This document shows positions 13,016 to 21,660 of a stretch of 24,785 bases of DNA, one piece after another. The DNA comes from a virus: positions 1-24,785 of IMG/VR virus record IMGVR_UViG_3300044818_000007; one strand, given 5' to 3'. How positions within the stretch are numbered: the first letter of the stretch is position 1; every line of letters starts with the position of its first letter. A program made the translations under genes and the position numbers. The notes beneath the pieces are model-generated. The model ran no database searches and was not told where the DNA came from. It saw only the letters and a program-made list of their open reading frames with translations.

Positions 13016-14043
13016 GTTGCGGATTCGTAGGTGCCGGTGATGCGGAGCTGGGAGCCGTTCGCGAACGTTTCAGGGCGGCTCGGGGTCATGAAGTCGACGC
13101 GGGTGTTCGTTGTCGACAGGTTGAAGAACGCGCTGGTCGTTGTCGCCGCAGGGGAGATGACCATCTGCCCCATCCATCGGTCCGTGCCGAGAAGGTGGGC
13201 CTGCATGATGTAGCTGCAGCCCTGGTTGGCCGCAGCGAACGGCAGCAGCCAGTTGTAGTTGCCGCTGCCGTAGGTGGTCGTCGACCCGGCGGTCAGGTTG
13301 ATGTGGACCGTGACCTGCCGCCCGATCTTCTGGTAGCGGCCGGTGAGAGTGCCGTTGCCGAGCGACGGGTTGCTGCCGGCCGCCGTCCACGTCGGCGTGT
13401 AGGACGTCCAAGCGCCCGGCACCTTGAAGTAGGTGTCCCAGGAGCTGCCGTTCCAGCGCAGCAGATCGGTGCCGTTGTCGTAGAACTGGCCCGTGTACGG
13501 GCTCGACGGGGCCGACGATGAGGGGAGGATGCCGCCCGGTGCGACGGTGTTGGGCCGGACCGCAGTCGACACGGACGCGGTGCTGCCGTTCGACACCGAC
13601 AGCACGGAGATCGTGGCGAGCGGCATATAGATCTGGGTGCCCGCCGGGGTGGGTGCGACAGGCGACGCGGAGGGGGTGCCCGCCAGGTAGACGATGTCGC
13701 CCTTGTTCAGGCCGGACGCGTCGACGGAGTTGTCCCACACGCGCAGGTAGACAAGGTCGATGCGGTTGAGGGTGGCGTGGGCCGCCGTGTACGTGCCCGG
13801 CGACACCGAGGACGGGAACGCCACTCGGTAGACGCCCTGCCCGGCGTAGCCGATAGCGGCGACGCCTGCCGAGCAGTTGATGGTGGTGCCCGCGAGGGTG
13901 ACCGTAAGGCCCGGGTCGCCCGGGCGGACGCCGGACCGGGAACCGAGTGCGGTCCCGTCGGTCATGACCTGCATGGCTTCGACGTTGCGGGCCTCCAGGC
14001 CCGAGAAGGTGAGCGAGTCGATCGCCCAGACGTCTACCGGCAT
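13012..14043 (-). CDS. Tail fibre / receptor-binding-like protein
   Basis: A 343-residue beta-rich protein. The N-terminal third (to about 110) with SGVRPGDPGLTVTLAG and LNRIDLVYLRVWDNS resembles the attachment region of siphoviral baseplate or fibre proteins. A Ser/Thr/Pro-rich connector follows, with a repeated short motif ending in GQFYDNGTDLLRWNGSSWD, then a C-terminal domain starting at SYTPTWTAAGSNPSLGNGTL and GRYQKIGRQVTVHINL, a common phage fibre head pattern. The ATG at 14043 lies ten bases after the upstream stop with GGAGG before it. Receptor binding is inferred. Confidence 0.8.
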   Translation of the reverse strand: MPVDVWAIDSLTFSGLEARNVEAMQVMTDGTALGSRSGVRPGDPGLTVTLAGTTINCSAGVAAIGYAGQGVYRVAFPSSVSPGTYTAAHATLNRIDLVYLRVWDNSVDASGLNKGDIVYLAGTPSASPVAPTPAGTQIYMPLATISVLSVSNGSTASVSTAVRPNTVAPGGILPSSSAPSSPYTGQFYDNGTDLLRWNGSSWDTYFKVPGAWTSYTPTWTAAGSNPSLGNGTLTGRYQKIGRQVTVHINLTAGSTTTYGSGNYNWLLPFAAANQGCSYIMQAHLLGTDRWMGQMVISPAATTTSAFFNLSTTNTRVDFMTPSRPETFANGSQLRITGTYESAT

Positions 14044-14053
14044 GAACGCCTCC

Positions 14054-14926
14054 TCACATCCAGGCCGAACGCCAGGTGGCGGTCAGCATCGCGCTCGCGT
14101 TGTAGGTGCCGGACTGGAACTGGTAGTTGACGGAGGTGCCCGCCGGGATGGTGGGCCAGCCTGACGGCACCGTCAGGAAGCGGCGTCTGCTCACGGACCC
14201 GTTGAGGATCACGGTGTGGGCGTCGGTGTCGATGACGAGGGCATCGCCGCTGGCGAGATCCTGCGAGTAGATGAGCTGGCGGACGCTGCCGTCCGCGTAG
14301 AGCCCGGAGACGACCGGGGCAACGACCGGGCCGGCGATCGTCAGGACCGGCCTTGTGTCCATGGAGCCGGAGTTGACGGCGTTGATCTGCCCGGAGACCG
14401 TGGTCGCCGAGAAGGTGATGGGGAAGGTGACCGGGAAGGCGAGGCCGCCCGTGGTGGACGGCAGGCCGGTCGTCCCTGACGAGAGGGTGGTGCTGTAGCG
14501 GCGTGGGTCTGCGGCCGTCACCATCACGCTGTAGGTGGCGATCCGGTCGGTGACATAGGCGAACAGCGGCTTCCCGGAGCGGCGCACGGTCGCTTGTTTC
14601 GCCGTCGTCAGTTCGTACACCACGAGCGTCGTATCGGTGAGGGCGGCGGCGGAGCGAACGCGCTCCAATGCATCCTCGAGAGATGTCCGGTCCGGTGCGG
14701 TTACTGTTCCGGCCAGCGTGATGGGCCGGGCGCCGAGGTAGACGGGGCTGGCCCAGGCCCCGTGATCCCCCTCCCGCTCGTTGAATTCGGCCCGCACGTC
14801 CGCGCCGTCCCACCCTTCGAGGGACGACAACGCCCAGGCGACGCCCGCTGAATCGACGGCGCCCAGCGGGAGGGAGCCGAGGTCGACGCGGAGGCCGCCG
14901 AGATCTGCACCTGGGGTGAACGGCAC
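14054..14926 (-). CDS. Distal tail protein (Dit-like)
   Basis: A 290-residue protein directly after the tape measure gene, the standard place of the siphoviral distal tail protein that joins tube and tail tip. The N-terminal half carries a phage tail fold (SPVYLGARPITLAGTVTAPD, LERVRSAAALTD) and the C-terminal half a galectin-like beta-sandwich (RPVLTIAGPVVAPVV, DALVIDTDAHTVILNG). The GTG at 14926 with GAGGGGG upstream is the start; an ATG five bases earlier is out of frame. Assignment rests on context plus pattern. Confidence 0.85.
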   Translation of the reverse strand: MPFTPGADLGGLRVDLGSLPLGAVDSAGVAWALSSLEGWDGADVRAEFNEREGDHGAWASPVYLGARPITLAGTVTAPDRTSLEDALERVRSAAALTDTTLVVYELTTAKQATVRRSGKPLFAYVTDRIATYSVMVTAADPRRYSTTLSSGTTGLPSTTGGLAFPVTFPITFSATTVSGQINAVNSGSMDTRPVLTIAGPVVAPVVSGLYADGSVRQLIYSQDLASGDALVIDTDAHTVILNGSVSRRRFLTVPSGWPTIPAGTSVNYQFQSGTYNASAMLTATWRSAWM

Positions 14927-14938
14927 CGCATCCCCCTC

Positions 14939-17900
14939 TCAGCCGACGAACGAAATGACGCGGGCGATGTCGTGCGCCTGCTCGGCCGCCGACTGTTTGG
15001 CGCCGTAGAGGTTGACGGTGATCTGTTTGGTGACCTCGCGGGCGAGCGCCGCCATCGACGACCCGCTCGGCGCGTACCTGCTGGCCGGGATCAGGTGATA
15101 GCCGAGGGCTGCCGCCGCCGTAGTGAGCAGCGCCCGGCTGCGGGCGGTGTTGGCGAGCGGAATGAACGCCTCGGGCACCCCTGCCTCGCCTGCCAGCACC
15201 GCGGTGGGCCTGGTGAGGATGTCGCCGAGCGCCATTGCCTTCCCACCCTGCTGCACCCACTGCCGCACGAACGTGGACTTGTTCGCGGCGGGCAGGCCGG
15301 CGATCTGCTTGGTCATCTTCGGCACAAGGGCCTTGATCGTTGCCGTGTCCAGCCCGGCCGCAATCAGGTCGGCGTAGCCGCGGCCCGTGCCGCCACGCAG
15401 CACGGACAGCAGCGTCAGGCTGTTCGCGAGATCGTCGCCGGTGAGCGTGTTCTGCGCCTTGCTCACGTTGGTGTTGGCCTGGGCGGCGTCCCATTTACTG
15501 CCGGTGGCTGCCTGATGGGCGACGGTCATCGCGTTGGAGTCGCCCTGTGCGGCAAGGGTCTGCGCCAGGTCGCCGAACCCTTCCGCCGCCAGCTTTTGCA
15601 GGTCGGCAGCGAACTGCTGGTTCTCCTTGGTGGAGGCGCCGAGCTGCTTGTTGAAGTCGGCGAGGGTCGCCTTGGCCAACTCGCCGGTCTTCTGGAGCTT
15701 GGACACGATGCTCTTGAACTGCTTGTCGGACGCCCCGGCGAGGGAGTTGACGAGGGCGTAGCCCTCCTCCCCCATGCCCTCAAGCATGGACTGCAGCTCC
15801 TTGCCGCCCCTGGAGCCGATCCTGCTGAGGTTGCCGCGCCACTTCTCCGTCGCCGCGACGCTCTTGTTGAGCTGGGTCTCATAAGCCTTCAGGTCGAAGC
15901 CCTTGGGCGCGTGAGCGCCCCTCTTCACCCCGAGGGCCTTGTCGGCGGCGTAGACGTCGCCGCGCTCCTTCGTAACCTTGGCGTCGGCGGACTTCTTTGC
16001 CTTCTTCGCCTTGTCGACCCGTTCGTTCGCGGCCCGCAGCTGGGCAGCCGTGTGGTGGTGCTTGCGGACGCTGGTGAGGTGCTTCTCGGCGGCCGCGAGG
16101 TCGCCAGCCTTCTTCTTCGCGTCCTTCAGCGCCGCATTGAGGTCGTCCCACGCCTTCCTGAGGTCTTCGACCTCCTTGTCGTAGCGCTGCTTCGCGTCCG
16201 ATGGACCGCCGAGGACGGCCTTCCCGGTCGGGGTGTAGGTGAAGCCGGGGATGCCGCCGCCCGCGAACCAGGACACGGCTCCGCCCAGGCGGCGCACCGT
16301 CTCGGCGGCGATCTGCCGGGAGCGGGGCCGCTTGGTGGGGTTGAGGGGGATGTAGGCCTCGTCTCCTGCCTCGTCCTCCGCCCATACCCGCCAGGAGCCC
16401 TTGCGGGCGATCTGTGCGATGTGGTTCTCGCGCATGCCGCCGTCGGCATAGAAGGAGAGGATGTTTCCGCTGGCGTTGGGCGTGACGCCCGGGTGGCTCT
16501 TACCGTCGACCGCCCCGGTGTGGACCGTGTTGAGGTAGGTGGTCCTGTAGACGCCGATGCCGATGGTCTTGCCGTGCAGGTTGTTGATGGCGCCCTGAAT
16601 GGACTGCGCGGCTGAGATCGGGCCGCCCGCCGGCAGGGTGATGACGATCTTCTTGCCGTGGGTGCGGTCGATGTGGAAGCCGAGCGCCGACAGGGCGCCC
16701 TCCGCCGTCTTGGTCAGGGCGCTCACCGTGACGGTCTTGCCCTTGGTGGAGGACACCTTGCGCTGCACGGCCGCCAGATCTGAGAGCGCCTTGGCGACCG
16801 CGGCACTGACGCTGACCTTCTTGCCCGGCAGCTTCTTCGCGATCAGTGCATCGAGGGCTGCGGCAGCCTTGTCCGTCGGGGCGGTGATCTCCATCTGGCG
16901 TCCGCCCGGCAAGGTCTTCACCTTGAAGCCGACCGACTCGATGGCCTTCTTCGCCTCGGCGGTCAGCGCCGAAACCCTGATCACGCTGCCCTTCGGCATG
17001 TGCCCGGCCAGGCCCTGCACATACAGCAACTGCTTCTGGGAGTCCGACAGTCCGGGCGTGGACATGGTGATGGCCAGCGACGACGGGATGAATCCCATCT
17101 GGTTGGCCAGCTCCTTCGCCTGATCCCCGGTCAGGCCGAACTTCTTCCCGGCCGTGACCGCGGCCTCCCACGACCTCTGCATGCTGGTCTCGGCCTGCCG
17201 CAGAGCGGGCACCACGGCGGTGCCGTTGGCCCGCGCATAGTCGTAGGTGGCCTGGGAGGCGCTCGCGGTCTGCTCGTTGAGGGCCTGCAGCTTGTTCCAC
17301 AGGCCCTGCCCGTTCTCGCTGGTTGTGTTCAGCGAGCCGTCGACCTGCAGCAGGGCCTTGCCGTACCCCTTGGCGTGGTCGACTCCGTCCTTGTATGAGC
17401 CGTTGAGCTCGAGGAGAGACTGGTTCATGTTGGCGACGGCCGCCTGCACGTCCAGTTCGCCGCCGGACAGCAGATCGAGCGCCGTGTGCAGCGCCCGGGC
17501 CTTGGTGTCCGCATCCGACGCCGAGTCGCCCAGGGTATGGATGGCGTCCTGCAGCCGCCCCGTGGGGTTCGTCGCGTCCAGTGCGGCAGAGCCCGTGCCC
17601 TTCGCTGCGGCGGCGAGGTCCTTCTGCCGCCTGATCGCGTCAGGCAGTTCACCCGAGAGCGAGCCGAGAGCATCGGCCGCGTTCTTGTAGATCTGCCCCT
17701 GTGGCGAATACACCTTGCCCGCGGTGCGCCCGGCCGCGATGACCTGCGTGTTCGCCTCGGCCATGGTGAGGAGCTTCTTGCGCAACCCCTCCACGCTGGA
17801 GCCCTGGCCGAGGTAGGCGTCGGTCACCTGTGTCGCCGACAGCCCGGCCCTGCGGGTCACGTCGAGCAGCTGCGTCTTGCCGTCCTTCAGCTTGGCGTCC

Positions 17901-20254
17901 GCGAGAGTCTGCACGACCGATGCCCGCACGTTGCCGTCGATCGCACCGCTGGACTGGGTCAGGGCCTGGGCCAGGCTGGAGACGCGGGCCTGGTGGTCGG
18001 CTGCTGCGCGGGCTGCTTCTTCCTGGCGCTTCGCCAGCAGGTCGAGGCCGATCATGGCGGCGCCGATGGCGACACCCCACGGGCCGCCCAGGAATCCGTA
18101 CAGGCCCTTCGCCGCACCGAGCAGTCCGCGCCCGGCTCCCGTGCCGAGAGCAGCCATCGCGCCGCCGGCCGCCGACCGGAATCCGACCAGTCGGCCGCCC
18201 GCCGTCTGAATGCTGCCGCTCGTGGTGCGGAAGGCGTTGCCCATGGCGGCGATCGTCGGAGAGCGTCGTTCCAGCTCAGCCATGGTGCCGCCGAACCGGC
18301 CCAGGGTGACGCCCGCGTGGGCTGCCTGGACCCGCTGGTACAGGGAGGCGTCTCCGATGCCGCGGAAGGCGGTGATGCCGGAGCGCCCGAAGCGGGTGAC
18401 GGCCTGCTGCATGCCGGTGATCTGTGACCGGAACGGACGCATCGCCAGCATGGCCAGCACTGAAAGCTGGATGGGGCCGGGCAGGGCTCCGAACGCGTGA
18501 GCAATCCCGCCAACCAGTTCGCCGACCGGGCGGAGGATGCCCGTCATGTCGCCGAGTAGGCCGACCCCTACCTGGAGACGCCCTGCGAGCACGCCGACGG
18601 CGCCCGCCCCCGAAGAGACGGATGCGAACATATCGTGCAACCCGCCGAGGAGCGGTGCGGCAGCAGCGCCGGCATTGCCGAACGCCTTCCCGAGCGCCTG
18701 CGCGGAGGTGATGGCCAGCGGCACCGCGGCGACCGCGGTCGCGGTGATGGCCGTCTTCAGCGGCTCCGCCAGGTCGTGTGCGGCCCGCTTGATTCCTCCG
18801 GTCGCCGAGTGGAGTTTCGCCTCGACGGCCGGTCCGTAGATGTCCCACAGGTCTCCGGCGATGCGGATTCCCGACTTGATGTACGGGATCGCCTTCGACA
18901 CGGACGACGTCATGCCGCGCGTGATCCTCTCCAGGCCGGGCGCGATGCCCAGGTACACCTGGAGGAACGCCGACTGGATTTGCTTGCCGAGGCCGCGCAT
19001 CGCGCCGCCCAGTCCCTTCGACTCCGCCGCCGCCAGCGCCGCGGCGCCGCCCACACGTCCGACCTGGACGCCGAACTGCTCGAACGCGGTGCCGCCCTGA
19101 TGGGCGAGGGCGACCATCCCTGCGAGGGCGGGCTTGCCGAACGCCATCGCGGCCGCGGCGGTGAATTGTTTCGTCGTCAGGTGCTCGCTGGCGTCGCCGA
19201 GCTTGGAGATGACGTACTGAAGGCCCTTGAACTGGCCCTGCTTGTCGAAGGCTTCGATGCCGAGTTCGTGCAGGCCCTTCGTGGCCAGCTTGGTCGGCTT
19301 CGCCATGTTGACCAGGGCGGAGCGCAGGGCGGTGCCTGCGGTTTCGCCGATGATGCCGGACTTGCCGAGCAGGCCCACAGCGGTCGCCGTGTCCTTGATC
19401 GATACGCCCATGGTGTGGGCGATCGGGCCCACGTATTTCATGGCGTAGTAGATGTCCATCAGCTCGCCGGAGGCGCTGTTGGACGTGTTCGCCAGGACGT
19501 CGGCGACATGGGTCGCCTCAGTCGACTTGAGGGCGAACTGGTCCATGATGTCGCCCTCGATCTTCGCCGCCGTAGCGACGTCGGTCCGGGCGGCGGCCGA
19601 CAGTTGGATCGTGCCGCGGGCGGCCCTGATGGCGTCCTGCGCAGACAGGCCCGCCTTGGCGAGCTCCACCATGGCCTCGGCGGCCTCTGCGGCGTTCGCC
19701 GACGGCAGCTTCATGTCCGCGCCGAGCGCCTGGGCCTCGCGGCCCGCGGAGGCCATCTGCCCGCCGGAGGCTCGCGTGACCTCGAGGAACTTGTTCATCG
19801 CGTCCGTGTACTCGTTGCCCGAGTGCACGATTTCGTGGATGCCGAAGATGATCGCGCCGCCCGCGAGGAGCGCCCCGAGATGCTTGACGGGGCCGATCAC
19901 CGAGTCGATGCCGGAGCGGACCGTGCCCATCCCGGAGCGGGCCGCCGCGCCCATCCGCCCGAACGCACTCGGGGCCAGGGCCGTTTCGTCGCGGACGGCT
20001 CGCACGCCGCGGCGCGCCGCCAGGGCCGCGGCCTCGGCCTCGCCGACGCCCGCCGCACCTCCGCGCGCGCCCGCACCCATGGCCATCAGGCCGCTGCGGG
20101 CTACCGCCCCGTCCGCGCCGAGGGCGCGAATCCCGCGCCCGGCCACAAGGGAGGCCTCACCAAGTGCGATGAGCTCCCCGGTGCCGGTACGCACGACCGT
20201 GCCGAACCCCGGCATCTCCGCAATGACGCGGACGCGCACAGTACGGTCAACCAC
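14939..20254 (-). CDS. Tape measure protein
   Basis: A 1771-residue protein that sets tail length and is ejected ahead of the DNA. The TP901-type tape measure core lies at about 150-420 (AAEAAEAMVELAKAGLSA, IKDTATAVGLLGKSGI, GETAGTALRSALVNMAKPT). Hydrophobic segments occur near 127-145 and again in the central part (GGPWGVAIGAAMIGLDLL). Two homologous repeats of about 65 residues occupy roughly 1090-1240, and a coiled coil about 1355-1450. Two copies of a GE-x-G-PEA-(Y/F)-IPL-like motif occur, near 1300 and near the C-terminus. At about 0.15 nm per residue the tail would be near 265 nm. The GTG at 20254 has AGGGGGC upstream. Confidence 0.95.
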   Translation of the reverse strand: MVDRTVRVRVIAEMPGFGTVVRTGTGELIALGEASLVAGRGIRALGADGAVARSGLMAMGAGARGGAAGVGEAEAAALAARRGVRAVRDETALAPSAFGRMGAAARSGMGTVRSGIDSVIGPVKHLGALLAGGAIIFGIHEIVHSGNEYTDAMNKFLEVTRASGGQMASAGREAQALGADMKLPSANAAEAAEAMVELAKAGLSAQDAIRAARGTIQLSAAARTDVATAAKIEGDIMDQFALKSTEATHVADVLANTSNSASGELMDIYYAMKYVGPIAHTMGVSIKDTATAVGLLGKSGIIGETAGTALRSALVNMAKPTKLATKGLHELGIEAFDKQGQFKGLQYVISKLGDASEHLTTKQFTAAAAMAFGKPALAGMVALAHQGGTAFEQFGVQVGRVGGAAALAAAESKGLGGAMRGLGKQIQSAFLQVYLGIAPGLERITRGMTSSVSKAIPYIKSGIRIAGDLWDIYGPAVEAKLHSATGGIKRAAHDLAEPLKTAITATAVAAVPLAITSAQALGKAFGNAGAAAAPLLGGLHDMFASVSSGAGAVGVLAGRLQVGVGLLGDMTGILRPVGELVGGIAHAFGALPGPIQLSVLAMLAMRPFRSQITGMQQAVTRFGRSGITAFRGIGDASLYQRVQAAHAGVTLGRFGGTMAELERRSPTIAAMGNAFRTTSGSIQTAGGRLVGFRSAAGGAMAALGTGAGRGLLGAAKGLYGFLGGPWGVAIGAAMIGLDLLAKRQEEAARAAADHQARVSSLAQALTQSSGAIDGNVRASVVQTLADAKLKDGKTQLLDVTRRAGLSATQVTDAYLGQGSSVEGLRKKLLTMAEANTQVIAAGRTAGKVYSPQGQIYKNAADALGSLSGELPDAIRRQKDLAAAAKGTGSAALDATNPTGRLQDAIHTLGDSASDADTKARALHTALDLLSGGELDVQAAVANMNQSLLELNGSYKDGVDHAKGYGKALLQVDGSLNTTSENGQGLWNKLQALNEQTASASQATYDYARANGTAVVPALRQAETSMQRSWEAAVTAGKKFGLTGDQAKELANQMGFIPSSLAITMSTPGLSDSQKQLLYVQGLAGHMPKGSVIRVSALTAEAKKAIESVGFKVKTLPGGRQMEITAPTDKAAAALDALIAKKLPGKKVSVSAAVAKALSDLAAVQRKVSSTKGKTVTVSALTKTAEGALSALGFHIDRTHGKKIVITLPAGGPISAAQSIQGAINNLHGKTIGIGVYRTTYLNTVHTGAVDGKSHPGVTPNASGNILSFYADGGMRENHIAQIARKGSWRVWAEDEAGDEAYIPLNPTKRPRSRQIAAETVRRLGGAVSWFAGGGIPGFTYTPTGKAVLGGPSDAKQRYDKEVEDLRKAWDDLNAALKDAKKKAGDLAAAEKHLTSVRKHHHTAAQLRAANERVDKAKKAKKSADAKVTKERGDVYAADKALGVKRGAHAPKGFDLKAYETQLNKSVAATEKWRGNLSRIGSRGGKELQSMLEGMGEEGYALVNSLAGASDKQFKSIVSKLQKTGELAKATLADFNKQLGASTKENQQFAADLQKLAAEGFGDLAQTLAAQGDSNAMTVAHQAATGSKWDAAQANTNVSKAQNTLTGDDLANSLTLLSVLRGGTGRGYADLIAAGLDTATIKALVPKMTKQIAGLPAANKSTFVRQWVQQGGKAMALGDILTRPTAVLAGEAGVPEAFIPLANTARSRALLTTAAAALGYHLIPASRYAPSGSSMAALAREVTKQITVNLYGAKQSAAEQAHDIARVISFVG

Positions 20255-20290
20255 GGCCGCCCCCTGTTCAGTTGTTGATCTGCCTCAGGG

Positions 20291-20893
20291 TCAGTCCGTG
20301 GCCATTCCGAAAGAGCGCAGCACGTCAGCGGCGGCCTGGGAGGGCGGGCCGAGTTCGCCGGACTGGAACTGGATCCCGATCGCGGCCAGCCACAGCTGAC
20401 CGAGCTGCCCGTCCGACAGGTCGTCCCAGAACGCCGCGAACTCCTCCGGCGTCTCCGGCTTGGGCTCGATCAGCTGGGCTGCGACGAGGGCGGGCGCAAA
20501 CGTGTCCGGGTCGAACGCCGGAGTCTCTTCACCGCCGCGCGCCGCAGCCGCCTCGATCTGTTCCTTCGTCGGCGGATGGTCCGCGCGCAGCGTCTGGTAG
20601 GCGCGGTGGGTGACGGCTTCGAGGACGAAGCGCACCCGCGACTCCTCAGCCTCCGCCTCCGCCTCCTGCAACCGCTTGGCGACCTCGCGTGCCGTCTCCG
20701 TGCCGTTCGCGTCGTCGTGGCGCTGCGCCCGCTCCAGGAGCTCCTCCAGCGCCTCGGTCTCCGCGGACGCTTCCGCGTTCATGATGAGTTCGACGATCCT
20801 CCGGGGCCGCTGGATCTTGGCCCGGATGTCGGCGAACGTCGTCGTCGGCCTTGCGGCCCGCCGGGCGGGCGGCTTCCTGCTCGTAGGGGGCAT
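20291..20893 (-). CDS. Second tail assembly chaperone-like protein
   Basis: A 200-residue protein just upstream of the tape measure gene. It has a basic N-terminus, a charged helical region (EALEELLERAQRHDD, AKRLQEAEAEAEESRVRF) and a C-terminal domain that parallels the first chaperone: HRAYQTLRADHPP matches HHAYSNLLAAHPA, and FDPDTFAPALVAAQLIEP matches YDAGTFLPAVLAACCVVP. Chaperones of this type coat the tape measure protein during tail assembly. There is no frameshift extension, as only 36 bases separate its stop from the tape measure start. The ATG at 20893 has AGGGA upstream. Confidence 0.8.
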   Translation of the reverse strand: MPPTSRKPPARRAARPTTTFADIRAKIQRPRRIVELIMNAEASAETEALEELLERAQRHDDANGTETAREVAKRLQEAEAEAEESRVRFVLEAVTHRAYQTLRADHPPTKEQIEAAAARGGEETPAFDPDTFAPALVAAQLIEPKPETPEEFAAFWDDLSDGQLGQLWLAAIGIQFQSGELGPPSQAAADVLRSFGMATD

Positions 20894-20926
20894 TCGGGTT
20901 CCCTGTCCTGTCCTTGGAGTGCTGCT

Positions 20927-21301
20927 CTACATGGCCTGCCGCACGGCGATCTCGATGCCTGCGATCAGGTCTTCGGCGTTCGCGTCGAGCGCGGGGCCGA
21001 GGTGTGGAATGGGGGCGTTCTTGCTGGTGCCGTACTCGACGATGTTTCCGAGCGGCCCCTGCGCCTTGCCCTTGTCGGGGCCGATCTCGCCCTCGATGCC
21101 TTCGCCGGTGACCTTCACGTCGTAGGTGATCGAATACGGGTAGGCGGGCAGGTACTTGTGGCCCTTGATGCGGTTGCGGGCGTCGTCCCGCACTTTCTGG
21201 CTGGTGATCTTCACGGCCTTTGCCACGTTGGTGGCGAGCCGCACCGGGAACGCCTCGAGGTCGGCCACCACCACGTTGAGGCCGGTCACCTGAACACCCA
21301 T
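20927..21301 (-). CDS. HK97 gp10-like tail completion protein
   Basis: A 124-residue protein of the HK97 gp10 family: VQVTGLNVVVADLEAFP at the N-terminus, AKAVKITSQKVRDDARNR, and the hallmark NIVEYGTSKNAPIPHLGPALD near residues 85-105. Members act in head-tail joining or tail completion. The ATG at 21301 overlaps the upstream stop by one base (TGATG); the frame is open further upstream, but that part is a shadow of the neighbour. It sits between the two chaperone genes, downstream of the major tail gene, rather than with the head completion genes where it is usually found. Confidence 0.85.
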   Translation of the reverse strand: MGVQVTGLNVVVADLEAFPVRLATNVAKAVKITSQKVRDDARNRIKGHKYLPAYPYSITYDVKVTGEGIEGEIGPDKGKAQGPLGNIVEYGTSKNAPIPHLGPALDANAEDLIAGIEIAVRQAM

Positions 21302-21660
21302 CAGGCCTCCCTCCGGAAAACGGACACTTTCAGGCCCTCCGTCTTGCCGCCGTCCTCGGTGTGGGCAGCCACCCTGCGGGCGCCCGCCAGGCAGGCATGG
21401 CATTTGGTGACCGACGCGTCATAGGCGAACTCGTTGTCCGCGTGCGTCGACTCCTTGAGGTCATGTCCGCAGTCCCCGCACAGCCCCGACTCGGCCTCCA
21501 GCAGAGCCATCGCCCACCAGCGGTCCTCAGGAAGAAACAGCGGCTCCCCCGGCCCCGGCATGGGGCGGCCGAGGAGGATGCTGCGTGGCACACCCCACGC
21601 CCGCGCCGCCTCCGCCTCCCGCCGGTACGGAAGGCGGGGATCCCGCAGGCGGGCTACGAG
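21301..21660 (-). CDS. Tail assembly chaperone C-terminal extension, made by -1 frameshift
   Basis: A 119-residue frame in the -1 phase of the first chaperone, open from upstream of its stop. It starts LVARLRDPRLPYRREAEAARAW and continues through GVPRSILLGRP, LPEDRWWAMALLEAE and a zinc-ribbon-like part (LCGDCG, CHACLAG). The only internal start, GTG at 21591, lacks a good ribosome binding site and would cut off the EAEAARAWG block, so expression as a fusion of about 276 residues is more likely. This mirrors the G/GT proteins of siphoviruses, where the T part contacts tube subunits and tape measure. Independent translation from 21591 cannot be excluded. Confidence 0.8.
   Translation of the reverse strand, partial: LVARLRDPRLPYRREAEAARAWGVPRSILLGRPMPGPGEPLFLPEDRWWAMALLEAESGLCGDCGHDLKESTHADNEFAYDASVTKCHACLAGARRVAAHTEDGGKTEGLKVSVFRREA

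Noticed and set aside
18635-20278. Long plus-strand open frame of 547 codons (also one at 14972-16615)
   Set aside because: Both are antisense to the tape measure gene, rich in Arg/Gly/His as expected of shadow frames, and have no ribosome binding site or family features.
20255-20893. Frameshift extension of the second chaperone-like gene
   Set aside because: No slippery heptamer was seen at its end, and there are only 36 bases before the tape measure start.
21301-21591. Independent gene starting at GTG 21591
   Set aside because: It lacks a proper ribosome binding site and the frame continues upstream to the slippery heptamer, so it is treated as the frameshift extension; independent translation remains a minor possibility.
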